Shown here: positions 54,973 to 63,103 of the stretch, one piece after another
Layout: each line of letters starts with the position of its first letter
Position numbering within the stretch: the stretch's first letter is position 1
Assembly (NCBI RefSeq): GCF_004349235.1
Contig: NZ_SMKY01000010.1
Location: 1 to 64,000, forward strand
DNA from: Actinomadura darangshiensis
GTDB lineage: Bacteria > Actinomycetota > Actinomycetes > Streptosporangiales > Streptosporangiaceae
Reading direction: 5' to 3'
DNA length: 64,000 bases
Notes under the pieces: model-generated
What the model was told of the DNA's origin: nothing
What the model saw: only the letters and a program-made list of their open reading frames with translations
Databases searched by the model: none
Made by a program: the position numbers and the translations under genes

Positions 54973-56880
54973 GCCGCCTCGTGCGAGCGGCAGCAGGACC
55001 CTGCTGACGCCCGGCTGGACGGTGACCTCGGTCCCGGCCGGGTAGCGGAGCGTGTAGTCGTAGTCGGTGGACAGCACGATCACGCCGAGCCGGTGGCCGG
55101 CCTTGACGACGTAGTCGGTGGGTTCGAAGTCCCACCGGAACGCGTAGGTCCTCCCGGGCTTGATCGGCTCGGTGCGGCTGAAGCCGTGCCGGTTCCGCGC
55201 GTCCAGCCACCCCCTGGTGATGATCTTGTAGGGGGCGGTCTCGGTCGCGAGCTCCTGCCGGGTCGTGCAGCCGGAGTCGCCCGGCACGCTCTCCCCGTAG
55301 CAGACCTCCTGGCCGGTGTTCACCCGGGCGCCCGTCGGGCGCGCGTCCGTGCCGTAGTCGACCAGCAGCGCCGTCAGGTACGGCGACCGGCCGTCCAGCG
55401 AGGCCCGCACGGACATCGACGGGACGCCGTCCACCCGGACCGCCTCGGGCAGCGGCCCGGTCAGGTAGGCGAGCCGGTTCGGGTCGGCCTGGTCCTCGTT
55501 GGCGAGCAGCTGCTCGGCCGTGCGGGTCTTGCCCGCGTCCGCGAACGACTGCGCCGCGCCGTGCCGGGGCCGGAGGCCGAGGGTGCCCGGCTGTCCGGAC
55601 GCCCCGGCGTTCAGGCTCAGCGGCACCGTGCGGGTACCGGGGACGGGCCAGTCCTTCGCCGTCTCCCACGACCCGTCCGCGTGCTGGACGTCGACCTTCG
55701 GCTCCTTCTCGATCCCGTTGCGGATGCCGTACAGGTACCGGTCGAACCAGTGCAGCGTCTGCCGCAGCCACTCCTCGACCCGCCAGCGGAACGGCGTCGA
55801 GTGGTTGCCCTGGTGCAGCCACAGCTTGCGCGGCACGCCCGCCTTTTTGAGGGCGTTCCACCACTGCACCGAGTTCTTGATCTTCACGTTCCAGTCGTTG
55901 AGCCCGTGCACGACCATGACGGCGGCGCGCACGTCGCGCGCCTGCCCGACGTAGTCGCGTTCGGCCCACACCTTGGAGTAGTCGCCGGTCTCGCGGTCCT
56001 GCGCCGCCTCGATGCCGTCGATGACCTTCGCGCAGACCTCGGGGTTCCGCCGGGTCAGCACCGCCTTGGCGAGGACGTCCAGGTCCTCGCCCTGGAAGCC
56101 GCCGGGCGCGACCACGCCGCCGCCCGCGCGGTAGTAGTCGTACCAGCTGGAGATCCCCGCGATCGGGACGATCGCCTTCAGCCCGTCGACGCCGGTCGCC
56201 GCGGCCATGTTCGGCAGCGTCCCGTCGTAGGACTGGCCGATCATCCCGACGTTGCCGGTCGACCAGGTCGCCCGGACCGGCGTCCCGTCCGGCGCCCAGC
56301 CGCGGGCGCGGCCGTTCAGCCAGTCCACCGCGGCCTTGGCGCCCGCCTGCTCGCTGCGGTCCCCGGACGTCGGGCAGCCGGTCGAGCCGCCCGTCCCGAT
56401 GCTGTCGAGGTCGGCGACGGCGTAGCCGCGCGGCAGGAAGTAGTTGTCGTAGTAGCCGGGGAAGATCTCGGCGAGGTTCCGCTTCGTACTGGTCAGCGAG
56501 CGGGCCTGGGCGTCCCCGATGTCGACCGGGTGGTTGGGGACGTCGTTGATCCCGGCCCAGTACGGGCTGGGCTCCAGGATCGTCGGCACCTTGAGGCCGG
56601 CGGTGCCGGTCTCCTTCGGGCGCATGATCCGCAGCTGCACGCGGTCGCGCACGCCGTCGCGGTCGCTGTCGGCCGTCGTCTCGATGTTCACGGTCTGGGT
56701 GACGGCGTCGGCGCGGGAGAACACGGGCTGCGTCTCGCCGCCCCGTACCGTGACATGGGGGGTGCCGGGTCTCGCGGGGCCGGCCGCCGCGGCGGCCGGT
56801 GCGGTCGCGGCGGTGAGCGCGGCGGCGAGCGCTGCGGTGAGGGTGATCACTCCGGCGCCGCCGGTGAGGCGTCTTCTCAT
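54946..56880 (-). CDS. Secreted X-Pro dipeptidyl-peptidase-like protein (S15)
   Basis: A 644-residue alpha/beta hydrolase of the peptidase S15 (CocE/XPDP) group. The signal peptide (MRRR, then an Ala-rich hydrophobic stretch to about residue 33) marks export. Catalytic residues are Ser217 in GMIGQSYDG, Asp329 in HGLNDW and His360 in QGNHSTP. The C-terminal 200 residues form the jelly-roll domain (DFEPTDYVVKAGHRLGVIV). It probably cleaves proline-containing peptides outside the cell. ATG 56880 has AGGAG upstream. The last residues EALNGRH arise from the 14-bp repeat. Confidence 0.9.
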   Translation of the reverse strand: MRRRLTGGAGVITLTAALAAALTAATAPAAAAAGPARPGTPHVTVRGGETQPVFSRADAVTQTVNIETTADSDRDGVRDRVQLRIMRPKETGTAGLKVPTILEPSPYWAGINDVPNHPVDIGDAQARSLTSTKRNLAEIFPGYYDNYFLPRGYAVADLDSIGTGGSTGCPTSGDRSEQAGAKAAVDWLNGRARGWAPDGTPVRATWSTGNVGMIGQSYDGTLPNMAAATGVDGLKAIVPIAGISSWYDYYRAGGGVVAPGGFQGEDLDVLAKAVLTRRNPEVCAKVIDGIEAAQDRETGDYSKVWAERDYVGQARDVRAAVMVVHGLNDWNVKIKNSVQWWNALKKAGVPRKLWLHQGNHSTPFRWRVEEWLRQTLHWFDRYLYGIRNGIEKEPKVDVQHADGSWETAKDWPVPGTRTVPLSLNAGASGQPGTLGLRPRHGAAQSFADAGKTRTAEQLLANEDQADPNRLAYLTGPLPEAVRVDGVPSMSVRASLDGRSPYLTALLVDYGTDARPTGARVNTGQEVCYGESVPGDSGCTTRQELATETAPYKIITRGWLDARNRHGFSRTEPIKPGRTYAFRWDFEPTDYVVKAGHRLGVIVLSTDYDYTLRYPAGTEVTVQPGVSRVLLPLARGGREALNGRH

Positions 56881-57057
56881 GGGGGCTCCTGGGGGGTGTG
56901 AGCCTGGGGTGGTGATCACGGTTACACCGGCGGGGCGGGTTGTCCAGAGCCATTACGCCGTGAGCGGAGCCGGGAAGCGCGGCGGGCGCGGAGGCGTTGT
57001 GCCCGCCGGATACTGAGATGCTTACTTGATTACGTCGAAACTCATTCGGAGGCGCTC

Positions 57058-59016
57058 GTGGGAATGCCGGGGATGCCGGGCAACGGCTGGCAGGTGATGG
57101 CCTCGTTCCGCAGGGACGGCTCCGTCACCCGGCAGAAGCTCCCGCCCGGCACCGTGGGGCGGATCGCCGGGTACGCCCGTCCCTACATCCGCGAACTGGT
57201 GCTGTTCCTCGCGCTGAACTCGCTGTCCGCGCTGATCGTCGTCGCCAACCCGCTGCTGCTGAAGGGGATCATCGACCGCGGCATCGTGCCGGGACGGCAG
57301 AGCCTCGTCATCTGGTTCGCCGCCGCCGTCGCCGGGCTCGCCCTGGTGGAGGCCGTGCTCGGGCTCGTCCAGCGCTGGTACTCGGCCCGCATCGGCGAGG
57401 GGCTCATCTACGACCTGCGCAGCCAGGTGTTCGCGCACGTCCAGCGGCAGCCCGTCGCGTTCTTCATGCGCGCGCAGACCGGCTCGCTCGTCAGCCGCCT
57501 CAACAACGACGTCATCGGCGCGCAGCGCGCCCTCACCACCACCCTGTCGTCGGTGGTGTCCAACGTGATCAGCCTGGTCCTCGTGCTGGTCACGATGCTG
57601 GTGCTGTCGTGGCAGGTCACGCTGATCGCGCTGCTGCTGCTCCCGATCTTCATCCTGCCGGCCAAGTGGGTCGGCAAGCGGCTGCAGCGGGTCAGCCGCG
57701 AGCAGATGGTGCTGGACGCCGAGATGGGCTCGCTCATGACCGAGCGCTTCAACGTCGCCGGCGCGATGCTCGCCAAGCTGTACGGGCGGCCCGCCGAGGA
57801 GGAGGACAACTTCTCCCGCCGCGCCGCCCGCGTCCGCGACATCGGCGTCATCGCCGCCATGTACGGGCGGGTGTTCTTCACCGCGCTGACGCTGGTCGCC
57901 GCGCTCGCCACCGCCATGGTCTACGGCGTCGGCGGCTACCTGGTCGTGGACGGCACCCTCCAGCTCGGCACGCTCGTCGCGCTCGCCACCCTGCTGACCC
58001 GCATGTACGGGCCGCTCACCGCGCTGTCCAACGTCCACGTCGACGTGATGACCGCGCTCGTCAGCTTCGACCGGGTCTTCGAGGTGCTCGACCTCAAGCC
58101 GCTGATCCGCGACCGCGACGGCGCCCGGGCGCTCGCCGAGGCCCGGCAGCCGTCCGGGAACGGGTCGGGGCCGTCCCTGACCAAGGCGCCGGCGATCGAG
58201 TTCGACCACGTCCGGTTCGCCTACCCGGCGGCGGACGAGGTGTCGCTGGCCTCGCTGGAGTCGATCGCGCGCATCGACGCCTCGCCCAGCAAGGAAGTCC
58301 TGTTCGACGTCGACTTCACCGCTCGCCCGGGGCAGCTCGTCGCGCTCGTCGGGCCGTCCGGCGCGGGCAAGTCGACGATCACGCACCTGGTGTCGCGGCT
58401 GTACGACGCGTCCGGCGGCGCGGTCCGGATCGGCGGCGCCGACGTCCGCGACGTCACCCTCGAATCGCTGCGCGCCGAGATCGGCGTGGTCAGCCAGGAC
58501 GCGCACCTGTTCCACGACTCGATCCGGGAGAACATGCGCTACGCCCGTCCGGACGCCGCCGACGAGGAGATCCTCGCCGCGCTGGACGCCGCGCAGATCG
58601 GCGGCCTCGTCGCCGCGATGCCCGAGGGCCTGGACACCGTCGTCGGCGACCGCGGCTACCGGCTGTCGGGCGGCGAGAAGCAGCGGCTCGCGATCGCCCG
58701 GCTGCTGCTGAAGGCGCCGTCCGTCGTCGTGCTGGACGAGGCGACAGCGCACCTGGACTCCGAGTCCGAGGCGGCCGTGCAGCGGGCGCTGCGCACCGCC
58801 CTCGCCGGCCGGACGTCGCTGGTGATCGCGCACCGGCTGTCCACCATCCGGGAGGCCGACCAGATCCTGGTGATCGACGACGGCCGGGTCGCCGAGCGCG
58901 GCCGGCACGAGGAGCTGCTGCTGGAGGGCGGCCTCTACGCCGAGCTGTACCGCACCCAGTTCGCGCAGCAGCGCGACGAGGTCCGGCAGGCCGAGCCGCT
59001 GGGCGCCCCCGAGTAG
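57058..59016 (+). CDS. ABC exporter, fused membrane and ATPase domains
   Basis: A 652-residue half-transporter. Six helices in the N-terminal half (about residues 45-330; VFAHVQRQPVAFFMRAQTGSLVSRLNND is the typical intracellular coupling segment) are followed by an ATPase with GPSGAGKST, SGGEKQRLAIAR, VVVLDEATAHLD and IAHRLSTI. It works as a homodimer in lipid, drug or peptide export. A 50-residue insertion before Walker A (VSLASLESIARIDASPSKE) lengthens the A-loop region. GTG 57058 has GGAGG upstream. Substrate unknown. Confidence 0.92.
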   Translation: MGMPGMPGNGWQVMASFRRDGSVTRQKLPPGTVGRIAGYARPYIRELVLFLALNSLSALIVVANPLLLKGIIDRGIVPGRQSLVIWFAAAVAGLALVEAVLGLVQRWYSARIGEGLIYDLRSQVFAHVQRQPVAFFMRAQTGSLVSRLNNDVIGAQRALTTTLSSVVSNVISLVLVLVTMLVLSWQVTLIALLLLPIFILPAKWVGKRLQRVSREQMVLDAEMGSLMTERFNVAGAMLAKLYGRPAEEEDNFSRRAARVRDIGVIAAMYGRVFFTALTLVAALATAMVYGVGGYLVVDGTLQLGTLVALATLLTRMYGPLTALSNVHVDVMTALVSFDRVFEVLDLKPLIRDRDGARALAEARQPSGNGSGPSLTKAPAIEFDHVRFAYPAADEVSLASLESIARIDASPSKEVLFDVDFTARPGQLVALVGPSGAGKSTITHLVSRLYDASGGAVRIGGADVRDVTLESLRAEIGVVSQDAHLFHDSIRENMRYARPDAADEEILAALDAAQIGGLVAAMPEGLDTVVGDRGYRLSGGEKQRLAIARLLLKAPSVVVLDEATAHLDSESEAAVQRALRTALAGRTSLVIAHRLSTIREADQILVIDDGRVAERGRHEELLLEGGLYAELYRTQFAQQRDEVRQAEPLGAPE

Positions 59017-59035
59017 GAGCCCGGCCGGGCGGGGC

Positions 59036-60004
59036 TCAGGCGCCGGAGCCGACCCCGTAGCCGAGGCGGCGCAGTTCGGTGCCGGCGACCTTCTCGACCT
59101 GGGCGGCCTGCCGCGGAGTGAGGCGCTCGCGCCACTGCCCGACGCCCGGGTCGCCCGCGTCCCGGGCCCCGATGGGCACCAGGCCGGTGAGGGCCGTCTT
59201 GGAGAGCGGCGCGTCCAGGTACTCCGACAGCTCGGCGCCGACGCGCCGCGGCCTGGCGACGAGCTCCTCGTAACGGACGGTGAGCAGCTGGTCCTCGGGG
59301 ACCTGCTGCCGCAGCTTCGCGCTGAGCCGCACCGAGCCGCGCCACCGCAGCGCGCACTTGACGGCGGTGGCCGCGCGCGGCCACCGGTTCCGGTCGGTGT
59401 GGTCCTCGACGCCGAAGAACGGGTTCGGGAAGACCGTGTCGAGGTTGGCGAGGCCGGGCTTGAACCAGGCGAGGCAGCGCTCGTCGGCCAGCATGTCGGC
59501 GACCGCGTCCCGGCCGTCCCGGATCACCTGGACGAGCTGGGCGTCGGGGAAGGCGTCCAGCAGCACGTCGGCGCTGTAGATCAGGTCGGGGGAGGCGTCG
59601 GCGAACCGGGCCAGCCCGCGCGGCTCCACGCACGGTTCCGGCAGGTCGGAGTCGTGCGCGGGACGGTCCGCCGGGACGTCCGGCCGCGGCGGCAGCCCGG
59701 CCAGCTCGCGGCATTCCCGCGGGCACTCCGCGCAGGCGCGCGCCGACACCTGCCACGCCTGCGCGTAGGCGTCGCGCAGGACCCGCGCCGCGCCCTTCCC
59801 GCGCTCGGTGGCGATCGAGGGCTGCCGCGCGAACGCGTAGGTGACGCGCAGGACGCCGTGCCGCCCGGTCGTGAGGTGGAAGCCGGGGGAGCGTTTGACC
59901 GCACGCGCCAGCAGCTCCGCACCCGAGTGCGGAGCGCCCAGGATGAACACCGGGCGGCGGACCTTGGTGCCGTTGATCACCAAGATGTGCGGCGTCGATC
60001 TCAT
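59036..60004 (-). CDS. Sulfotransferase-like protein with Cys-rich insertion
   Basis: A 322-residue P-loop protein. FILGAPHSGAELLARAV resembles the 5'-phosphosulfate loop, and VIRDGRDAVADML the 3'-phosphate loop, of sulfotransferases; VRYEELVARPRRV is the usual C-terminal motif. If active it would sulfate a small molecule, lipid or glycan with PAPS. Between the loops is an insertion with Cys91-x2-Cys94-x3-Cys98 and Cys125, a possible metal or Fe-S site not part of the family core. Start ATG 60004. It is convergent with the ABC exporter (19-bp gap). Confidence 0.82.
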   Translation of the reverse strand: MRSTPHILVINGTKVRRPVFILGAPHSGAELLARAVKRSPGFHLTTGRHGVLRVTYAFARQPSIATERGKGAARVLRDAYAQAWQVSARACAECPRECRELAGLPPRPDVPADRPAHDSDLPEPCVEPRGLARFADASPDLIYSADVLLDAFPDAQLVQVIRDGRDAVADMLADERCLAWFKPGLANLDTVFPNPFFGVEDHTDRNRWPRAATAVKCALRWRGSVRLSAKLRQQVPEDQLLTVRYEELVARPRRVGAELSEYLDAPLSKTALTGLVPIGARDAGDPGVGQWRERLTPRQAAQVEKVAGTELRRLGYGVGSGA

Positions 60005-60145
60005 ACCGGGCCAAGTTTGTCACCTTTTGCGGCCAGGTCGGTCCGTGACCCTCCGTAAAGGGGCGGGCCGATACCCATCCGTTAGCGAGCGCGGACCGGT
60101 CCGTTAACCGGACCGATCGCCGGACCGGGGCCGCCGGCCGGGACC

Positions 60146-60151
60146 TACCAT
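60146..60151 (+). promoter_or_regulatory. -10 element of a leaderless sirtuin transcript
   Basis: TACCAT, seven bases, GTG 60159. This decides the start: the ATG inside TACCATG (60150) would place the start codon within the -10. Confidence 0.5.
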
Positions 60152-60158
60152 GTGGAGG

Positions 60159-60926
60159 GTGGACGCTCCCATGACGCTCGCCGAACTTCTGCCGAAGGCC
60201 GAGGCGATCACGGTGCTCACCGGCGCCGGAATCTCCACCGACAGCGGGATCCCCGACTTCCGCGGCCCGCAGGGTGTCTGGACGAAGGACCCCGCGGCGG
60301 AGGCGATGTCCACGATCGGCGCCTACCTCGCCGACCCCGAGGTGCGGCGCCGCGCCTGGCGCGCCCGGCGCGACAACCCCGTCTGGGACGCCGAGCCGAA
60401 CGCCGCGCACCGCGCGCTCGCCGAGCTGGAGCGGGCGGGCCGGCTGCGCGCCCTGATCACCCAGAACATCGACGGGCTGCACCAGCGCGCCGGCTCGTCC
60501 GCCGCCAAGGTCATCGAGATCCACGGCACCATGCGGGACGCCGTCTGCCTGTCCTGCGGCCTGCGCACCCCGATGCCGGAGATCCTCGCCCGCGTCGACG
60601 CCGGCGAGGACGACCCGCCCTGCGCCGAGTGCGGCGGCATCCAGAAGTCCGCGACGATCTCCTTCGGGCAGGCCCTCGACCAGGACGTCCTGGACGCCGC
60701 GATCATCGCGGCCCGGTCCTGCGACCTGTTCGTCGCCGCCGGCACCTCGCTCACCGTGCAGCCCGCCGCCGGGCTGTGCCTGGAGGCGGTCGACCACGGC
60801 GCCCACCTGGTGATCGGCAACGCGGAGCCGACCCCGTACGATGGGCTCGCCGACGCGGTGCTGCGCCGGCCGATCGGCGAGACGCTGCCGCGCCTCGCCG
60901 GCCTCGCGCTCGGCACGGCGCGATGA
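60159..60926 (+). CDS. Sirtuin NAD-dependent protein deacylase
   Basis: A 255-residue sirtuin. GAGISTDSGIPDFRGPQGVW is the NAD loop, TQNIDGLHQRAG and IHGTM give the catalytic site (His122), Cys130, Cys133, Cys155 and Cys158 bind zinc, and GTSLTVQPAAGL closes the fold. It removes acetyl or other acyl groups from lysines, with NAD as co-substrate. The start is GTG 60159, read as leaderless. It is upstream of the LD-carboxypeptidase gene on the same strand with an 88-bp gap. Confidence 0.93.
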   Translation: MDAPMTLAELLPKAEAITVLTGAGISTDSGIPDFRGPQGVWTKDPAAEAMSTIGAYLADPEVRRRAWRARRDNPVWDAEPNAAHRALAELERAGRLRALITQNIDGLHQRAGSSAAKVIEIHGTMRDAVCLSCGLRTPMPEILARVDAGEDDPPCAECGGIQKSATISFGQALDQDVLDAAIIAARSCDLFVAAGTSLTVQPAAGLCLEAVDHGAHLVIGNAEPTPYDGLADAVLRRPIGETLPRLAGLALGTAR

Positions 60927-61014
60927 TCTGTTTGCGGGTCGTGACCGGTCGCCTCTTCCGCTGGCGTCCGGATCCTGACAAGCTCTATCCGTCGCGGTGC
61001 GAGGAGGGATCGGG

Positions 61015-62127
61015 TTGAACAGCGGGGGCGCCCGCGCGCAGGCGGCCCACGGGCCGTCCGACGCGCCCGCCGTCGGCATGCCCGGCGGTCCGCGGCAGGC
61101 GCGAAAGGCCCGCAGGTACGGGCGGTTGCGGCCCGGCGACCGGGTCTCGGTGATCGCGCCCAGCGGTCCCGCCGAGCCCGGCCGGCTGGAGGCCGGCTGC
61201 GCCGTCCTGCGCGACCTCGGCCTTGACGTCGTGGTCGGAAAGCACGCCCTCGACCGAGTCAACCTCGGCCCGCCCGGGGCCGCACGCGGCGACTGGCACC
61301 GGCTCGCCGGAAGCGACGCCGACCGGGCCGCGGACCTGCAGGCCGCCTGGTGCGACCCGCGCGTCCGCGCGGTGGTCTGCGCCCGGGGCGGCTACGGCGC
61401 CACCCGCGTCCTGGACCGGCTCGACTGGGACGCGCTGCGCACCGCGACCGAGGCGTCCATCGGGTCCGGCGGCCCGAAGATCCTGCACGGATCCAGCGAC
61501 ATCACCGCCCTGCACACCGCTTTTGGAACGCGCCTGGGCGTCACCACGTCGTTCGGCCCCATGCCCGCGGGCATGATCGCCGACCTCGACCCGGCCGCCC
61601 CCGACGCCAACCTGGACGGCCTGCGCGCCGCCCTGTTCGGCGGCACGGGTTCCGGCGCCGTGACCCTCCCCGGTACCCGCGTGCTGCGGCCGGGACGCGC
61701 GGAAGGCCCGCTCACCGGCGGCACCCTGTCGCTGCTGACCGCCGTGCTCGGCACCCCGTACGCCCCGCCGCCCGCCGCGGGCCGCATTGTCTTCCTGGAG
61801 GACGTCACCGAGGCGCCCTACCGGGTCGACCGGATGCTCGTCCAGCTCCTCCAGGCGGGCTGGTTCGCCGGCGCCGCCGGGGTGGCGCTCGGCTCCTGGA
61901 AGGACTGCGGCGACCCCGCCGAGCTGGACTCGGTGTTCGCCGCGCGGCTCGGCCCCCTCGGCGTCCCGGTCCTCGCCGGCGTCCCCGCCGGGCACGGGCC
62001 GCGGCAGCGTACGCTCGAACTGGGCGCCCCCGCCCGCCTGCAAGCACCCGACCCCGCAGATCCGCACCCCGCCGTGCCGGACCCCGGCGCGCTCACCCTC
62101 GAAGCGCCCTCGGGAGGTGCGCGATGA
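61015..62127 (+). CDS. LD-carboxypeptidase (peptidase S66, LdcA-like)
   Basis: A 370-residue enzyme of the S66 family. After a polar 35-residue N-terminus, RPGDRVSVIAPSGPAEPGRL starts the fold; ARGGYGATRVLDRLDW follows; the nucleophile is Ser161 in HGSSDITALH; FLEDVTEAPYRVDRML and GHGPRQRTLELG supply the Glu and His. It cleaves the L-D bond of tetrapeptides in murein recycling or degrades microcin-like peptides (MccF group). TTG 61015 has GGAGGGA five bases upstream; later ATG codons would shorten only the disordered part. ATGA overlap with the next gene. Confidence 0.9.
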   Translation: MNSGGARAQAAHGPSDAPAVGMPGGPRQARKARRYGRLRPGDRVSVIAPSGPAEPGRLEAGCAVLRDLGLDVVVGKHALDRVNLGPPGAARGDWHRLAGSDADRAADLQAAWCDPRVRAVVCARGGYGATRVLDRLDWDALRTATEASIGSGGPKILHGSSDITALHTAFGTRLGVTTSFGPMPAGMIADLDPAAPDANLDGLRAALFGGTGSGAVTLPGTRVLRPGRAEGPLTGGTLSLLTAVLGTPYAPPPAAGRIVFLEDVTEAPYRVDRMLVQLLQAGWFAGAAGVALGSWKDCGDPAELDSVFAARLGPLGVPVLAGVPAGHGPRQRTLELGAPARLQAPDPADPHPAVPDPGALTLEAPSGGAR

Positions 62128-63014
62128 GCGGCCGCCATGCCCGTCCCGAACCCTGGGACGACGGGACCCTCGACTCACTGCTCGTCCTCGTCGCCGAGAG
62201 CCTCGGCTACGCCTGCAGCCCCGCGCCCGGCGAGGTGATGCTGCTGGAGGGCGCGAACCGGCTGCACGTCAGCCTGCGCGACCTGCGGCAGCTCGCCCGG
62301 CTCGTCCCGCGCGACGACTGGCCCGCCCTGGTGTCCGACCACGTCACCACGATCGTCACCGCGGTCGAGGAGCCGCTCGACCTCAGCGACTTCGACCTCG
62401 CCCAGCACCTGCTGCGCACCCGCATCTACCCGGCGGAGGCCGACAACGGCGTCCTCGCCGCCCGGCCGTTCGCGCCCGGGCTGATCGAGGTGGTCGTGGT
62501 CGACACGCCCACCACCGTCCGGACGGTCACCACCGAGGAGATGGACGGCTGGCCGGTGTCCGGCGACGCGCTGTTCATGCTGGGCCGCGCCAACGTCCGC
62601 GCCGACGGGCACCTCCAGCTCGACGAGCAGGACCTCGGCGGCGTCCGCGTCTCCGTCCTGCACGGCTGGACGTTCTACGCCGTCACGCACCTGGCGTGGC
62701 TGGAGGAGTACCTGCCGATCGGCCCGTACGGAGCGCTGGTCATCGCGCCGAACCGCAGCCTCATCGTCGCGCACCCGCTCCGGATCACCGAGGGCCACCC
62801 GAGGGCGCGCTACCGCGAGGCCGTCGCGGCGGCGACCGAGCTGCACGCGCAGGCCCAGCGCGCCTACGAGGAGGGCCCCGGGTCGCTCAGCCCGCACCTG
62901 TACTGGTGGCGCGCCGGCGAGCTGACCTACCTGGAGACGCGGTACGAGGGCGAGTCGCTGGTCCTGCCGGAGGAGTTCGCCTCCGTCCTGGCCACGCTCG
63001 CGGCCGAGCGATGA
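62124..63014 (+). CDS. Uncharacterised protein, possibly YtpQ/DUF1444-like
   Basis: A 296-residue soluble protein, no signal or helices. The central part (DLAQHLLRTRIYPAEADNGVLAARPF, IEVVVVDTPTTVRTVTTEEMDGW and DALFMLGRANVRA) recalls the layout of YtpQ/DUF1444 proteins, whose function is unclear. The second half (GWTFYAVTHLAWLEEYL, GALVIAPNRSLIVAHPL) is consistent with that fold. ATG 62124 overlaps the LD-carboxypeptidase stop and has GGGAGGTG upstream. Its stop overlaps a 30-codon ORF. The family assignment is tentative. Confidence 0.7.
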   Translation: MSGRHARPEPWDDGTLDSLLVLVAESLGYACSPAPGEVMLLEGANRLHVSLRDLRQLARLVPRDDWPALVSDHVTTIVTAVEEPLDLSDFDLAQHLLRTRIYPAEADNGVLAARPFAPGLIEVVVVDTPTTVRTVTTEEMDGWPVSGDALFMLGRANVRADGHLQLDEQDLGGVRVSVLHGWTFYAVTHLAWLEEYLPIGPYGALVIAPNRSLIVAHPLRITEGHPRARYREAVAAATELHAQAQRAYEEGPGSLSPHLYWWRAGELTYLETRYEGESLVLPEEFASVLATLAAER

Positions 63015-63103
63015 CCGCGGTGGAGCGGCGGCGGAGCGAGGATCACCGCCCGGCCGGCTTCGGGGCTCCTGAGGGCGTCCCCCGGGCGGTGAGGGGGCAC
63101 TGA
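63011..63103 (+). CDS. Possible 30-codon ORF before the glycerate kinase
   Basis: ATG 63011 overlaps the upstream stop (ATGA), and its TGA overlaps the ATG of the glycerate kinase gene (TGATG). The product is a basic, Arg/Pro/Gly-rich 30-mer starting MTAVERRRSEDHRP. No family is recognised. Such an ORF may serve only to carry ribosomes across the gap; chance is also possible in GC-rich DNA. Confidence 0.3.
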   Translation: MTAVERRRSEDHRPAGFGAPEGVPRAVRGH

